Shown here: positions 1-7,611 of the stretch, in pieces
How positions within the stretch are numbered: the stretch's first letter is position 1
How the letters are laid out: each line of letters begins with the position of its first letter
IMG/VR virus record: IMGVR_UViG_3300021138_000190
Span: 1-22,393 of that record
Strand: one strand, 5' to 3'
Origin: a virus
DNA: 22,393 nucleotides
The notes under the pieces: model-generated
What the model saw: only the letters and a program-made list of their open reading frames with translations
Told to the model about the DNA's origin: nothing
Database searches by the model: none
Made by a program: the position numbers and the translations under genes

Positions 1-80
1 TGGACTCAGGTATTTCAAGCGATTATATGGGTCAATTAGACAAAGAATTAAGACGTCGCCCAGGAAAGTTTGGCAAGTAA
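1..80 (+). CDS. C-terminal end of an unidentified protein (partial)
   Basis: An open frame enters from the left edge (first full codon at base 3) and ends at TAA 78-80. The visible 25 residues end in a basic tail (KELRRRPGKFGK). This is too little to identify a family. It lies just upstream of, and in the same direction as, the plus-strand genes that follow, so it probably belongs to the same transcription unit. The start is outside the window. Confidence 0.6.
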   Translation, partial: DSGISSDYMGQLDKELRRRPGKFGK

Positions 81-95
81 CTCATAGTTTAGCCT

Positions 96-118
96 TACAA
101 CCCATATAGGGTTTTGTA
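96..118 (+). terminator. Small hairpin between two genes (weak terminator or processing site)
   Basis: TACAA CCC, loop ATATA, GGG, bulge TT, TTGTA forms a stem of eight pairs. No long T run follows, only TTTT inside the 3' arm. It sits between the upstream stop at 80 and the next start at 152. A partial terminator or an mRNA processing or stability element is possible. Confidence 0.3.
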
Positions 119-151
119 GGTTTGTCTCCTAGCACTAATAAGGAGCATTAC

Positions 152-700
152 ATGGCAGACGTACCTCTACTCGGACAACGACCACCTCAAGCAGACCCTT
201 TATTCCGTCTGCTGTATTGCCTTGTCTGTGGAACACTGGATGAATTACCTCCTTATGAGGGTCCATCCGATACAGACTACCTACTCGCTATCGCATGTGA
301 GACACACGTGTTTCCTTCGGGAGAACCCCACAAGGGTAAACTCTTCGTTTTGCCGCTTAGAATCTGGGCAAAGCCAGAATCCAAAAGAGAGATCATCCGT
401 CAACTTAAGGGTGGTGGATCTGCAGGACTTGCAGAGATCGATGACACATTTTATGAATCTCGATCATCATTTATGGATGGAGCGATGGAATGCTACGGTC
501 GCCATAATAAGCCCTCAAATGGATGTTCTGATTGGCATGCAAAAGACCGTATGCTAATCCCTAAAACAGTAAAAGAACGTAAAGCAGAAGGTCTAGGGAG
601 TTACAAGGATGAGGCAGGTCCAAAGACCTATCTCTGTGATTTTTGCCCAGTGGCGGTCGCTGTGGCACAACGTAAGAGAAAGTTACTGGGACAAATCTAA
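152..700 (+). CDS. Conserved phage protein with paired cysteines, function unknown
   Basis: A 182-residue soluble protein. ATG 152 is chosen because AAGGAG (140-145) lies six bases upstream; an in-frame TTG at 122 lacks such a site. Near the N-terminus is CLVCGTLDELPPYEGP and near the C-terminus YLCDFCPVAVA, so two CxxC pairs could together bind one zinc. From memory, actinophage genomes carry similar proteins with this beginning, a KGGG segment and the CDFCP ending, annotated only as hypothetical. The stop TAA overlaps the next ATG by one base (TAATG), indicating translational coupling. No enzyme motif is visible. It could be a nucleic-acid-binding or scaffold protein, but that is inference. 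Confidence 0.8.
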   Translation: MADVPLLGQRPPQADPLFRLLYCLVCGTLDELPPYEGPSDTDYLLAIACETHVFPSGEPHKGKLFVLPLRIWAKPESKREIIRQLKGGGSAGLAEIDDTFYESRSSFMDGAMECYGRHNKPSNGCSDWHAKDRMLIPKTVKERKAEGLGSYKDEAGPKTYLCDFCPVAVAVAQRKRKLLGQI

Positions 701-972
701 TGGCACAAATCCAATTCTTAGTTACCGTTGAAGATGACGGAACGATTACTACCCTTCCTACAACAGCCCCTACAGCAGGTCTTGCTAGGACAGCGACTAC
801 ATACGATGTTTTTCAAACCTGTAAGGAACTCTGCACAGAGATTGAAACCCACATTTTAGTAAATCGCATTGCTCAGACTGTAGTGGCAAGTCTTACCCCT
901 ATTAGTCCCAGTGCTGAAATTCCTTTAAAAATAAAGGATGCATTGAGCGATAGAGGCATAACAACCGAATAA
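700..972 (+). CDS. Small hypothetical protein
   Basis: A 90-residue protein starting at ATG 700 inside the TAATG overlap with the gene before it. The N-terminal half is Thr/Ala rich (DDGTITTLPTTAPTAGLART) and the rest looks helical. There are no membrane segments and no signal peptide. The single CKELC pair is probably not a metal site. I do not recognise the family. Its tight coupling to the Cys-pair protein suggests that the two are made together. Confidence 0.7.
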   Translation: MAQIQFLVTVEDDGTITTLPTTAPTAGLARTATTYDVFQTCKELCTEIETHILVNRIAQTVVASLTPISPSAEIPLKIKDALSDRGITTE

Positions 973-990
973 ACCCAATAGACTTGAGGG

Positions 991-1929
991 ATGAATCGCC
1001 CAGATGGTCTAGGTAAGTATGTCCAACCAGTTGATCTGGAACAGGGCGCTACTTCCTATTTCTCAGCACCAGAGGCTGATCTAGACCCCAAGTTATTTTC
1101 GGGTAATCAACTTAAGGGCTGGGTACGCAACGGCATCCTGCAGGTCTTATTTGATTTTCTTCATGAGGTTTACCGTCATGCAGACCTATGGACACATGTT
1201 TGGATCGCTGGATCTGGGGTTTCTTACCAGTGGTCAGCCGCCCGTGAACCTGGTGATCTTGATGTATTGATTGGGATTGATTACGTGCAATTCCGCCGTG
1301 CAAATCCTGAATACGTGGGATTAGGCGACGCTGAAATCAGCCAAATGTTGAATGAAGAATTTCGTGAACATCTTTATCCAGAAACTGCTGACTGGAATGG
1401 GTATGAAGTAACTTTCTATGTAAACCCAGGAGCAACAGACATTCGCAGTATTAATCCCTATGCAGCGTATGATCTTACCCATAATGAGTGGACTGTTACA
1501 CCCTCGCATCAAGGAGCACCACAAAATCCTGTATGGGATGCACACGCAGAGCGTGATGCAAAGTTTGCCAAGGAGATCACAGTCAGATACTCCAAAGCAC
1601 TTACTGACTTGCAAAACTCTCAAAACGATGCATCTAGACGTAATGCAGAAAATCGATTACAGCAATCGTTAGAACAAGGATCTGCTTTATATGAGGACAT
1701 TCACCATGCCCGTAAGTACGCATTTAGCAAGGGTGGTATGGGTTATGAGGACTTCTATAACTACAGGTGGCAGGCTGGAAAGAAGTACGGAACTGTCCCA
1801 GCACTTCGTAAAATGCACGAGTACCTTGAGGCATACAAAGAAGGAAATGCAGAAGAGAATTACGGCGTAAAACTACCAGATACTCAAACACTGATTCGTA
1901 GAGCGGCAACATACAGAGCAAAAGGATAA
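991..1929 (+). CDS. Nucleotidyltransferase-fold protein (pol-beta superfamily)
   Basis: A 312-residue protein. Residues 72-95 read IAGSGVSYQW...GDLDVLIGID: a Gly-Ser turn (G74, S75) followed by D89-x-D91. This is the hallmark of pol-beta-type nucleotidyltransferases, which transfer an NMP from an NTP using two metal ions. E139 in a following beta strand (YEVTFYV) is a candidate third carboxylate. The C-terminal half (about 190-312) is helical and charged. ATG 991 is the first possible start, because TGA lies two codons upstream. Its ribosome site (GAGGG) abuts the ATG directly, which is unusually close. Acceptor substrate unknown; it could act on RNA, protein or small molecules. Similar proteins in actinophages are annotated simply as nucleotidyltransferase. 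Confidence 0.75.
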   Translation: MNRPDGLGKYVQPVDLEQGATSYFSAPEADLDPKLFSGNQLKGWVRNGILQVLFDFLHEVYRHADLWTHVWIAGSGVSYQWSAAREPGDLDVLIGIDYVQFRRANPEYVGLGDAEISQMLNEEFREHLYPETADWNGYEVTFYVNPGATDIRSINPYAAYDLTHNEWTVTPSHQGAPQNPVWDAHAERDAKFAKEITVRYSKALTDLQNSQNDASRRNAENRLQQSLEQGSALYEDIHHARKYAFSKGGMGYEDFYNYRWQAGKKYGTVPALRKMHEYLEAYKEGNAEENYGVKLPDTQTLIRRAATYRAKG

Positions 1930-1932
1930 CTC

Positions 1933-2424
1933 GTGAACATATTGTTGAATTTAAATGGCGTACTAAGTTCGGACAGCGGAGATCCCATCATGTCTGGAGT
2001 CATGCTGTATTACTCCTTAAACACAAGTAACCGTGTTGTAATCATCACGTCAAAGAACAAGGCTGATGCAGAGAACTGGCTTAATTCACATGGAATCATC
2101 GGTTATGATGACCTAATTACTAAAGAAGTAGGAATTGAAGGCGATGATTTAACTAAGCGCCAGTTCAAGACAGCCCGTCACGGAGCACCCGTTGAGTTGT
2201 ATGTAGATGCTGATCCAGCCATGTGTGCTTGGGTGTTTGAACAGCAGAGAGTTCCTACAGTACTATTTACTCACCCTTCATACGCCCGTATAGAGAATCG
2301 CCCAGATGCACCCTCCAAACTTCGTAAATGGGCAGAGATTGAAGAGTCTGTAGATAGAGTTAACAGGGCTAGATCAGAAGATCGTATGAGACCTCAGCAT
2401 GAGATCGGTGAGTACTCCGATTAA
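1933..2424 (+). CDS. HAD-like protein with altered catalytic motif
   Basis: A 163-residue protein starting at GTG 1933 behind AAAGGA. The layout matches a HAD-superfamily phosphohydrolase: strand plus motif I at 3-11 (ILLNLNGVL), motif II at 36-40 (VIITS), a Lys/Arg region at 73-79, and motif IV-like D92-A-D94 after a beta strand. In active HAD enzymes motif I is DxD; here both aspartates are Asn (N6, N8), so the nucleophile is missing. The protein may be a ligand-binding or regulatory relative, or motif I may have drifted. The last 26 bases overlap the next gene. The HAD assignment comes from pattern and order of motifs only. Confidence 0.6.
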   Translation: MNILLNLNGVLSSDSGDPIMSGVMLYYSLNTSNRVVIITSKNKADAENWLNSHGIIGYDDLITKEVGIEGDDLTKRQFKTARHGAPVELYVDADPAMCAWVFEQQRVPTVLFTHPSYARIENRPDAPSKLRKWAEIEESVDRVNRARSEDRMRPQHEIGEYSD

Positions 2425-3925
2425 GATCATCTTTAGTGGGGCGGAAATCGGCTCAAATAGAACGCTCTTAGAAGGACAACAGGTTGAGTCGATGGGACTC
2501 AACTATTGGACTCTTCGTAAGCGTGGATTGCCCAAGACAAAAGACTGGCTTATCGGGGAACATTTCCCAAAATCTGTAAGTGTGTATATCGAATCAGGTG
2601 CCGCTCAAGCGGATAAGGCTGGTCTCTCAAGGGCTGAACTCACTAGTTTGGCTGCGGATTATCAAGAGTTCCTAGTCAATAATGCAGACAGGGCTACAGG
2701 CTTTCAAGAGTTTGATTCGACAGTTCTAGGACTTGAATGGGTAGAGAATCAGCGACCCTTCTTCGCTGGAGATCCCAAGTTATGGGTCATCTGGCACGAA
2801 TCCTACGGACTACCTAAACTCAAGGAGATGGCTCAAAGTTACAAGAACATCGCCATTCCCTACGAGACTATCGAGGCAGTAACTAACTTAGCATATCTCA
2901 CCAGAATGTATGAGAGACAGTTCGGGACTACCTTCCACGCTCTAAACTGCGCCAAGCCAGATAACCTCAGGCAGATACCGTTTACAACCTCCAGTACCCT
3001 TTCCTGGATTTCCCCTATGCGTAGAGGAGAGACAATCATCTGGGATAACAATAAACTGATGCGGTATCCCAAGAAGATGAAGGACCAAGCACGCATCCGT
3101 TACAAGGCTGTAGTGGAGAAGGCTGGGTTAGACTATTTAGCATTTAAAGAAGATAGTACCCTCGAAGCGACTAGAGTAGCGGTCTGGTCTTATAAGCAAT
3201 TGGAGTCATCGATGGATAAGAAAAAGCCTGATCTACATGTCATTGAGGGTGGTAAAAACACCGAAGTATCTGATAACAGTGATGACCTATACACAGGGTT
3301 AATGATGGAATTTGGGGGTATGCCTTCTGATAACAGTGCCCCTGAAGTACGGAAAAATATTGCTACTGAAGTGGTAATAAGAGACCCTGAAGAGATGACA
3401 AACCTACCAGTTTTTGGTTACAAGATGAAGACTGTGGTTGAGACAGATGATGACGGCAAAGACATCTTGCGTGAGGTCCCAGTCGTCCATACGCAACAGA
3501 GTTCCCTTCGTCAGTGCAATAGTTGCTTCGTTGCATCTAACTGCCCAGCGTTCAAACCTGACAATCAATGTGCGTTTAACCTTCCCGTAGAAGTAAAGAC
3601 TAAGGAACAACTCAAGGGTCTCCTTACTGCAATTATTGAAATGCAGGGTCAAAGAGTGGCATTTATGCGATTTGCAGAAGAAATGAACGGTGGATACGCA
3701 GATCCTAACCTCAGTCAAGAGGTGGATCGACTGATGAAACTCGTCGCCAATGTAAACGAGATGGATTCCAATAAGGAGTTCATTCAGATCACTGCAAGCC
3801 GTCAATCTTCGGGAGGAGTACTCTCCGCAATCTTTGGGGATCGTGCTCAAGCCCTGCGAGATCTACCTGAAACACTAAAAGAAGACAGTGTTACAAGGAT
3901 CATCCAGTCCTCTATTGAAGAATAG
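2399..3925 (+). CDS. Large conserved phage protein: possible TGT/DpdA-like barrel with C-terminal four-Cys cluster
   Basis: A 508-residue protein. Residues 8-270 alternate strands and helices as in a TIM barrel, with short motifs (VYIESGAAQAD 62-72, IPYETIEA 153-160, LSWISPMRRGETIIW 201-215, RYPKKMKDQAR 222-232). From memory these resemble phage queuine-tRNA-ribosyltransferase-like proteins (DpdA), which exchange guanine for a 7-deazaguanine in DNA. The usual DSG acid is Glu here (E65-S-G). After an acidic linker, C373, C376, C382 and C391 form a likely zinc site, followed by a helical tail with conserved-looking EMQGQRVAFMRFAEEMNGGYADPN character. ATG 2399 overlaps the previous gene; GTG 2408 is an alternative start. 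The existence of the gene is certain, the enzymatic role tentative. No preQ0-synthesis genes lie in the window. Confidence 0.6.
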   Translation: MRSVSTPIKIIFSGAEIGSNRTLLEGQQVESMGLNYWTLRKRGLPKTKDWLIGEHFPKSVSVYIESGAAQADKAGLSRAELTSLAADYQEFLVNNADRATGFQEFDSTVLGLEWVENQRPFFAGDPKLWVIWHESYGLPKLKEMAQSYKNIAIPYETIEAVTNLAYLTRMYERQFGTTFHALNCAKPDNLRQIPFTTSSTLSWISPMRRGETIIWDNNKLMRYPKKMKDQARIRYKAVVEKAGLDYLAFKEDSTLEATRVAVWSYKQLESSMDKKKPDLHVIEGGKNTEVSDNSDDLYTGLMMEFGGMPSDNSAPEVRKNIATEVVIRDPEEMTNLPVFGYKMKTVVETDDDGKDILREVPVVHTQQSSLRQCNSCFVASNCPAFKPDNQCAFNLPVEVKTKEQLKGLLTAIIEMQGQRVAFMRFAEEMNGGYADPNLSQEVDRLMKLVANVNEMDSNKEFIQITASRQSSGGVLSAIFGDRAQALRDLPETLKEDSVTRIIQSSIEE

Positions 3926-4108
3926 AGTGATCTGATAACAGCGTCACCCAGTACTTGAAACAGGGTGGTCGCATTCTAACTAACTTTAGGACCCATCCAA
4001 CAAGTTGCAGAACTTGCTTATTAGCAGGTGAATGGTAAGTTCAGACCCCTCACAATAAGGGACTCCCCACAAGGGGTATTTAAACAATTAGAGAAATAGG
4101 TTACCTAT
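3926..4108 (+). promoter_or_regulatory. Structured leader upstream of the ribonucleotide reductase gene
   Basis: This is the only sizeable gap in the plus-strand block. Visible structures are: 3941-3972 (GCG-CACCC paired to GGGTG-CGC with small bulges); 4001-4016 (CAAGTT-GCAG-AACTTG, perfect); an alternative pairing of GAACTT 4010-4015 with AAGTTC 4037-4042 that excludes the previous hairpin; 4047-4061 (CCCT-CACAATA-AGGG); and 4065-4076 (CCCC-ACAA-GGGG). A weak promoter-like pair, TTGAAA 3955-3960 with TAACTA 3977-3982, also lies here. I see no B12-box consensus of a cobalamin riboswitch. Transcription start and ligand, if any, are unknown. Confidence 0.4.
4096..4108 (+). promoter_or_regulatory. 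13-bp palindrome covering the nrdJ ribosome site
   Basis: ATAGGTTACCTAT is a perfect 6+1+6 inverted repeat that ends exactly one base before the ATG at 4109. Its AGG (4098-4100) is the only plausible ribosome-binding element. The site could be a protein operator or a translational control site. Confidence 0.4.
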
Positions 4109-6130
4109 ATGTCCATGTTTTCATTCCAATTAGCCAACGAGTTTGTGGCTCCGTATCGGGCAAAGAAAGCGCCCTTTGGATACCGAGATGCCGCAGGAAA
4201 CTCAGTAGGAGAGATTACTTTTCTCAGAACCTACTCTCGGCTTAAAGATGATGGAACCAAAGAGACCTGGGTAGATGTATGCGAGCGAGTCATCAATGGC
4301 ATGTACTCACTGCAGAAGGATCATGCCAAGTTGAACCGTCTACCATGGTCAGATGCCAAAGCAGCCTCCTCCGCCAAGGAAGCCTTTGATCGACTATTCG
4401 ATCTAAAGTGGACACCACCAGGTCGTGGGCTGTGGGTTATGGGTACCAAGATAGTCAATGAACAACGCAACTCAGCAGCCCTACAAAACTGTGCCTTTGT
4501 ATCTACCGCCTCAATGACCAAGATCGATCCAGCCAAGCCATTTGCATTCCTTATGGAGGCATCTATGCTTGGGGTAGGTGTGGGCTTCGATGCTAAGGGA
4601 GCAGACAAAGAATTCACCATCTATGAACCACAAGGAGAAACTACTTATGTCATTCCAGACACCCGAGAAGGCTGGGTCGAGTCGTCAAGCGCCCTCCTCA
4701 ATTCCTTCCTTAAGCCAGATCAGAAGCGCCCTGTATTCGACTACTCGCAGATCCGACCAGCAGGAGAGCCAATCAAGACCTTCGGTGGAACTGCGGCTGG
4801 TCCCGATTCCCTCGTCGAATTCCACGATGAAGTAACTAAGATGTTTGCGGGCCGTGCAGGGGAGTTACTTACTCGCACGGATATCGCAGATATTGGTAAC
4901 CGAATCGGCGTATGTGTAGTTTCTGGAAACGTCCGTCGTTCAGCCGAGTTACTTATGGGACGTATCGATGATGAAAAGTTCCTTAACCTCAAGAACTACG
5001 ATCTGTACCCAGAACGTGCCGCATTTGGATGGATGTCGAATAACTCTGTAGAAGTATCTGTAGGTCAAGATCTATCGCCTATTATTGAAGGAATCTCCAG
5101 AAATGGTGAGCCAGGAGTTATTTGGATGGATCTTAGCCGTAAGTATGGGCGACTAGCAGACCCAGAAAATAACAAGGACTGGCGTATCGCTGGATACAAT
5201 CCTTGTGCCGAACAGTCTCTTGAATCCTATGAGTGCTGTACTTTGGTAGAGACCTACTTAAATCGTCACACCGATCTAGAAGACTTTAAGCGAACCCTTA
5301 AGTTTGCGTATCTCTACGCCAAGACCGTAACACTGATCCCTACTCACTGGGAAGATACGAACGCAATCATGCAACGTAATCGTCGTATTGGTACGTCGAT
5401 CTCAGGAGTGGCTAATTTTGCGGATAATCGTGGTTTGCCAGTACTTCGTACTTGGATGGATGAGGGTTACAAGACAATCCAAAATTACGATAAGACATAC
5501 TCTGAGTGGTTGGGTATCCGTGAGTCGATTAAGACCACGACTATCAAGCCATCGGGAACAGTCTCTATCCTTGCTGGTGAGTCCCCAGGAGTTCACTGGA
5601 CTGTAGGTGGCGAGTACTTCAACCGAGCCATTCGTTTCCGTAATAATGACCCAATGCTTCCCCTTTTTCAAATGGCTAACTACCGTGTGGAACCAGCAAA
5701 TGAAGACCCTAAAGGAACTTCTGTTGTGTTTTTTCCAATCAAGAGTGAAGCCAAGCGATCTGAAAAGGAAGTATCTATCTATGAGAAGATGGCTCTTGCT
5801 GCTACCGCTCAACGCTACTGGTCGGATAACTCTGTCTCTGTAACTGTCTCGTTTGATCCTGAGACTGAGGCTAAGGCTATCGGCACTGCACTCCACATGT
5901 ACGATGGACAACTTAAGACGGTGTCATTCCTACCAATGATGGATAACGGCGCTTATCCACAGATGCCTTACACACAGATTACTGAACAGCAGTACACAGA
6001 CGAGGGAATCATGAAACTGTTTCCTATCGATCTTGCTGGTGTGTATGCTGGTATGGCGATCGATGCCATTGGAGAAGCCTACTGCACGACGGACGCATGT
6101 GAAGTAAAACTTATTAAGGATAACCAATGA
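4109..6130 (+). CDS. nrdJ: Adenosylcobalamin-dependent (class II) ribonucleoside-triphosphate reductase
   Basis: A 673-residue monomeric-type class II reductase. It makes deoxyribonucleotides from ribonucleoside triphosphates with a B12-derived radical. Visible landmarks are C128 (LQNCAF) and C377 (ECCTLVETY) as the active-site disulfide pair, C366 in NPCAEQ as thiyl radical site with E368, the GVGVGFDA segment (155-162), KPSGTVSILAGESPG (480-494), and a C-terminal C659-x4-C664 that shuttles electrons. This order matches the Lactobacillus leichmannii enzyme, though the protein is somewhat shorter than its 739 residues. ATG 4109 follows the palindrome at 4096-4108; a second in-frame ATG is at 4115. 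The stop overlaps the FkbM gene (ATGA). All key residues are present, so it should be active if the host supplies cobalamin. Confidence 0.95.
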   Translation: MSMFSFQLANEFVAPYRAKKAPFGYRDAAGNSVGEITFLRTYSRLKDDGTKETWVDVCERVINGMYSLQKDHAKLNRLPWSDAKAASSAKEAFDRLFDLKWTPPGRGLWVMGTKIVNEQRNSAALQNCAFVSTASMTKIDPAKPFAFLMEASMLGVGVGFDAKGADKEFTIYEPQGETTYVIPDTREGWVESSSALLNSFLKPDQKRPVFDYSQIRPAGEPIKTFGGTAAGPDSLVEFHDEVTKMFAGRAGELLTRTDIADIGNRIGVCVVSGNVRRSAELLMGRIDDEKFLNLKNYDLYPERAAFGWMSNNSVEVSVGQDLSPIIEGISRNGEPGVIWMDLSRKYGRLADPENNKDWRIAGYNPCAEQSLESYECCTLVETYLNRHTDLEDFKRTLKFAYLYAKTVTLIPTHWEDTNAIMQRNRRIGTSISGVANFADNRGLPVLRTWMDEGYKTIQNYDKTYSEWLGIRESIKTTTIKPSGTVSILAGESPGVHWTVGGEYFNRAIRFRNNDPMLPLFQMANYRVEPANEDPKGTSVVFFPIKSEAKRSEKEVSIYEKMALAATAQRYWSDNSVSVTVSFDPETEAKAIGTALHMYDGQLKTVSFLPMMDNGAYPQMPYTQITEQQYTDEGIMKLFPIDLAGVYAGMAIDAIGEAYCTTDACEVKLIKDNQ

Positions 6131-6723
6131 AGTACTTTCCGTACAGCAATAGCGAGGCAGGGCAAGAGTCATTTGTTCTCAATATGTTAGACGAGAAGCG
6201 TGATGGCTACTATGTTGAGATTGGAGCCTTCGAGTCTCGTAAGACTAGCAATACTTACTTACTCGAAGGCGGGTATGACTGGAAGGGTATGGCTCTAGAG
6301 ATCGTTCTAGAGCACGCCCGAGAGTACAACTCCAACAGAAACAACCCATGTATCTGTGCCGATGCAACAGACTTTGACTATCTGTCTTACTTCGTAGACC
6401 ATAACTTTCCTAAACAAATCGATTATCTGCAAGTAGATATAGAGCCAGCAAGTCAGACACTAAAAGCATTAAAGCAAGTGCCATTAGAACACTACAGGTT
6501 CTCCGTCATTACATTCGAGCACGATCTTTACTTTAGTGAAGAGAATATCGCTGTAAAAGAAGAGCAAAAGAAGTTACTTACATCTTTTGGTTATGAACTT
6601 GCTGTGGAGAATGTGATGGTAGATGCTCCTGGATGGCCTTTGAGAGAATTTGAGGATTGGTGGGTTGATCCTAAGATTGTTTCTAAAGACAAGTACAAAG
6701 ACTTAAAATTAAGATACATGTAA
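6127..6723 (+). CDS. FkbM-family SAM-dependent methyltransferase
   Basis: A 198-residue protein. YYVEIGAFES (28-37) is the SAM-binding motif I of the FkbM family. It is followed by a region typical of the family: TSNTYLLE (40-47), GMALEIV with an acidic residue ending strand 2 (54-60), NPCICADATDFDYL (73-86), QIDYLQVDIEPAS (97-109) and FSVITFEHD (126-134). These proteins usually O-methylate sugars or other small metabolites. The ATG lies in an ATGA overlap with nrdJ, so the two are translated together. It is the last gene before a strong terminator. The phage could use it to modify a surface glycan or nucleotide-linked sugar, but the substrate is unknown. Confidence 0.85.
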   Translation: MKYFPYSNSEAGQESFVLNMLDEKRDGYYVEIGAFESRKTSNTYLLEGGYDWKGMALEIVLEHAREYNSNRNNPCICADATDFDYLSYFVDHNFPKQIDYLQVDIEPASQTLKALKQVPLEHYRFSVITFEHDLYFSEENIAVKEEQKKLLTSFGYELAVENVMVDAPGWPLREFEDWWVDPKIVSKDKYKDLKLRYM

Positions 6724-6746
6724 TGTATTTAAGCAACTGATTGTTA

Positions 6747-6776
6747 AGGGGTGTAGAAATCTACGCCCCTATTTTT
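6747..6776 (+). terminator. Intrinsic terminator of the plus-strand block
   Basis: An 11-base stem AGGGGTGTAGA / TCTACGCCCCT (one G-T wobble) with a tiny AA-centred loop is followed by ATTTTT at 6771-6776. It lies 24 bases after the FkbM stop and faces a convergent minus-strand gene ending at 6787. It may also slow transcription from the other side, but there the trailing T run is poor. Confidence 0.9.
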
Positions 6777-6786
6777 AATGCGTTAG

Positions 6787-7119
6787 TTAGAAGTCTCCCC
6801 AATCAATACTCTTTTTGTGTTTAACTAGTGCTTGTACTAGCAAGTTAACCGTTGAATCTCTAATTAAATCAGGCTCTGTAGTTACAGTGGATGAGGGTGT
6901 AAGTAACTCTGGAGTCTTTTCATAGGATTTAGCAAACTCCTTTACACATTGCAGACTGCAAAACCAATGCGTAGATCCCCTAACACCTTCCCCAGTTATG
7001 TTACCTCCTAGATACCACCAGTCCTTAGGTTGTTCATGTAATCTTCCAAGGTCCATGTTCGGACTCGACATAGACAACTTCTCACAGTTATCACACTGAT
7101 ACGCATACCCTGCTGGCAT
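6787..7119 (-). CDS. Small zinc-finger-like protein (CxxC...FCSLxC)
   Basis: A 110-residue protein, the last gene of the minus-strand block. The N-terminus has C9-DN-C12; a second pair is in HWFCSLQCVKEFA (C54, C58). The FCS-x-x-C-x-x-F pattern resembles short treble-clef or TRASH/MYM-like zinc fingers. The region between contains a Trp-rich patch (DWWYLGG). The C-terminus is helical (LLVQALVKHKKSIDW). ATG 7119 directly follows the TAA of the gene before it (TAAATG). It is AT-rich like its three neighbours. Its fold probably binds protein or nucleic acid; the function is unknown. Confidence 0.75.
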   Translation of the reverse strand: MPAGYAYQCDNCEKLSMSSPNMDLGRLHEQPKDWWYLGGNITGEGVRGSTHWFCSLQCVKEFAKSYEKTPELLTPSSTVTTEPDLIRDSTVNLLVQALVKHKKSIDWGDF

Positions 7120-7611
7120 TTAACTCTCCCTAGAACTTTCGTCTTTTGAACATACCTTTTCATGTATCTCTAACTGCTGTTGAGCAGCGTTAACGTTCAT
7201 ATCTAAAGCACCAGATTCTTTCCTTTGACATGCCAAGTCATACCCCAGTTCTTCTATCACTAGATCACACCATGGGCATTGAAAATAGAAGCGCGTAAAG
7301 TCGTCTATTGCTCTCCATTTACTTGGAGCCAAAGATTGCCAATAGAACTTACTTCTTTCTTCTAAACTACCGTAGTTTGTGGTTAGTCTTGATGAACCAC
7401 CAGTATTACTAGGTGTGTAAGATCCACCAACGCTATTGGATATGTAAGTGGAATTACCAAAAGGAGCAGTGTTGTTTGTAATGGCGGCATTCCCATACTC
7501 ATTGATTCGATATGAGACATTATTTAGATATTCTTTATTTCTTAGGTATTCCTTCATATTATTTCCTAAGAATTCTTCTATATTAGGATCTAGAGGGTCA
7601 GGCATCTCCAT
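7120..7611 (-). CDS. C2HC zinc-finger-like protein, paralogue C of a tandem family
   Basis: About 163 residues from ATG 7611, which has AGAAG just upstream and overlaps the previous gene by 14 bases; ATG 7635 would add eight residues. The N-terminal two thirds is Asn/Ser/Gly-rich and looks disordered (NSVGGSYTPSNTGGSS). The C-terminal third has FYWQSLAPSKWRAIDD, then FYFQCPWCDLVIEE, and ends in IHEKVC. The order AP-x-x-W, CxxC, Hx3C is shared with the two genes upstream, although overall identity is low. A single zinc site from the two Cys, His and last Cys is likely. Function unknown. Confidence 0.7.
   Translation of the reverse strand: MEMPDPLDPNIEEFLGNNMKEYLRNKEYLNNVSYRINEYGNAAITNNTAPFGNSTYISNSVGGSYTPSNTGGSSRLTTNYGSLEERSKFYWQSLAPSKWRAIDDFTRFYFQCPWCDLVIEELGYDLACQRKESGALDMNVNAAQQQLEIHEKVCSKDESSRES

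Noticed and set aside
3926-4108. Cobalamin riboswitch before nrdJ
   Set aside because: Neither the B12-box consensus nor the expected large multi-stem architecture is visible in the 183 bases.
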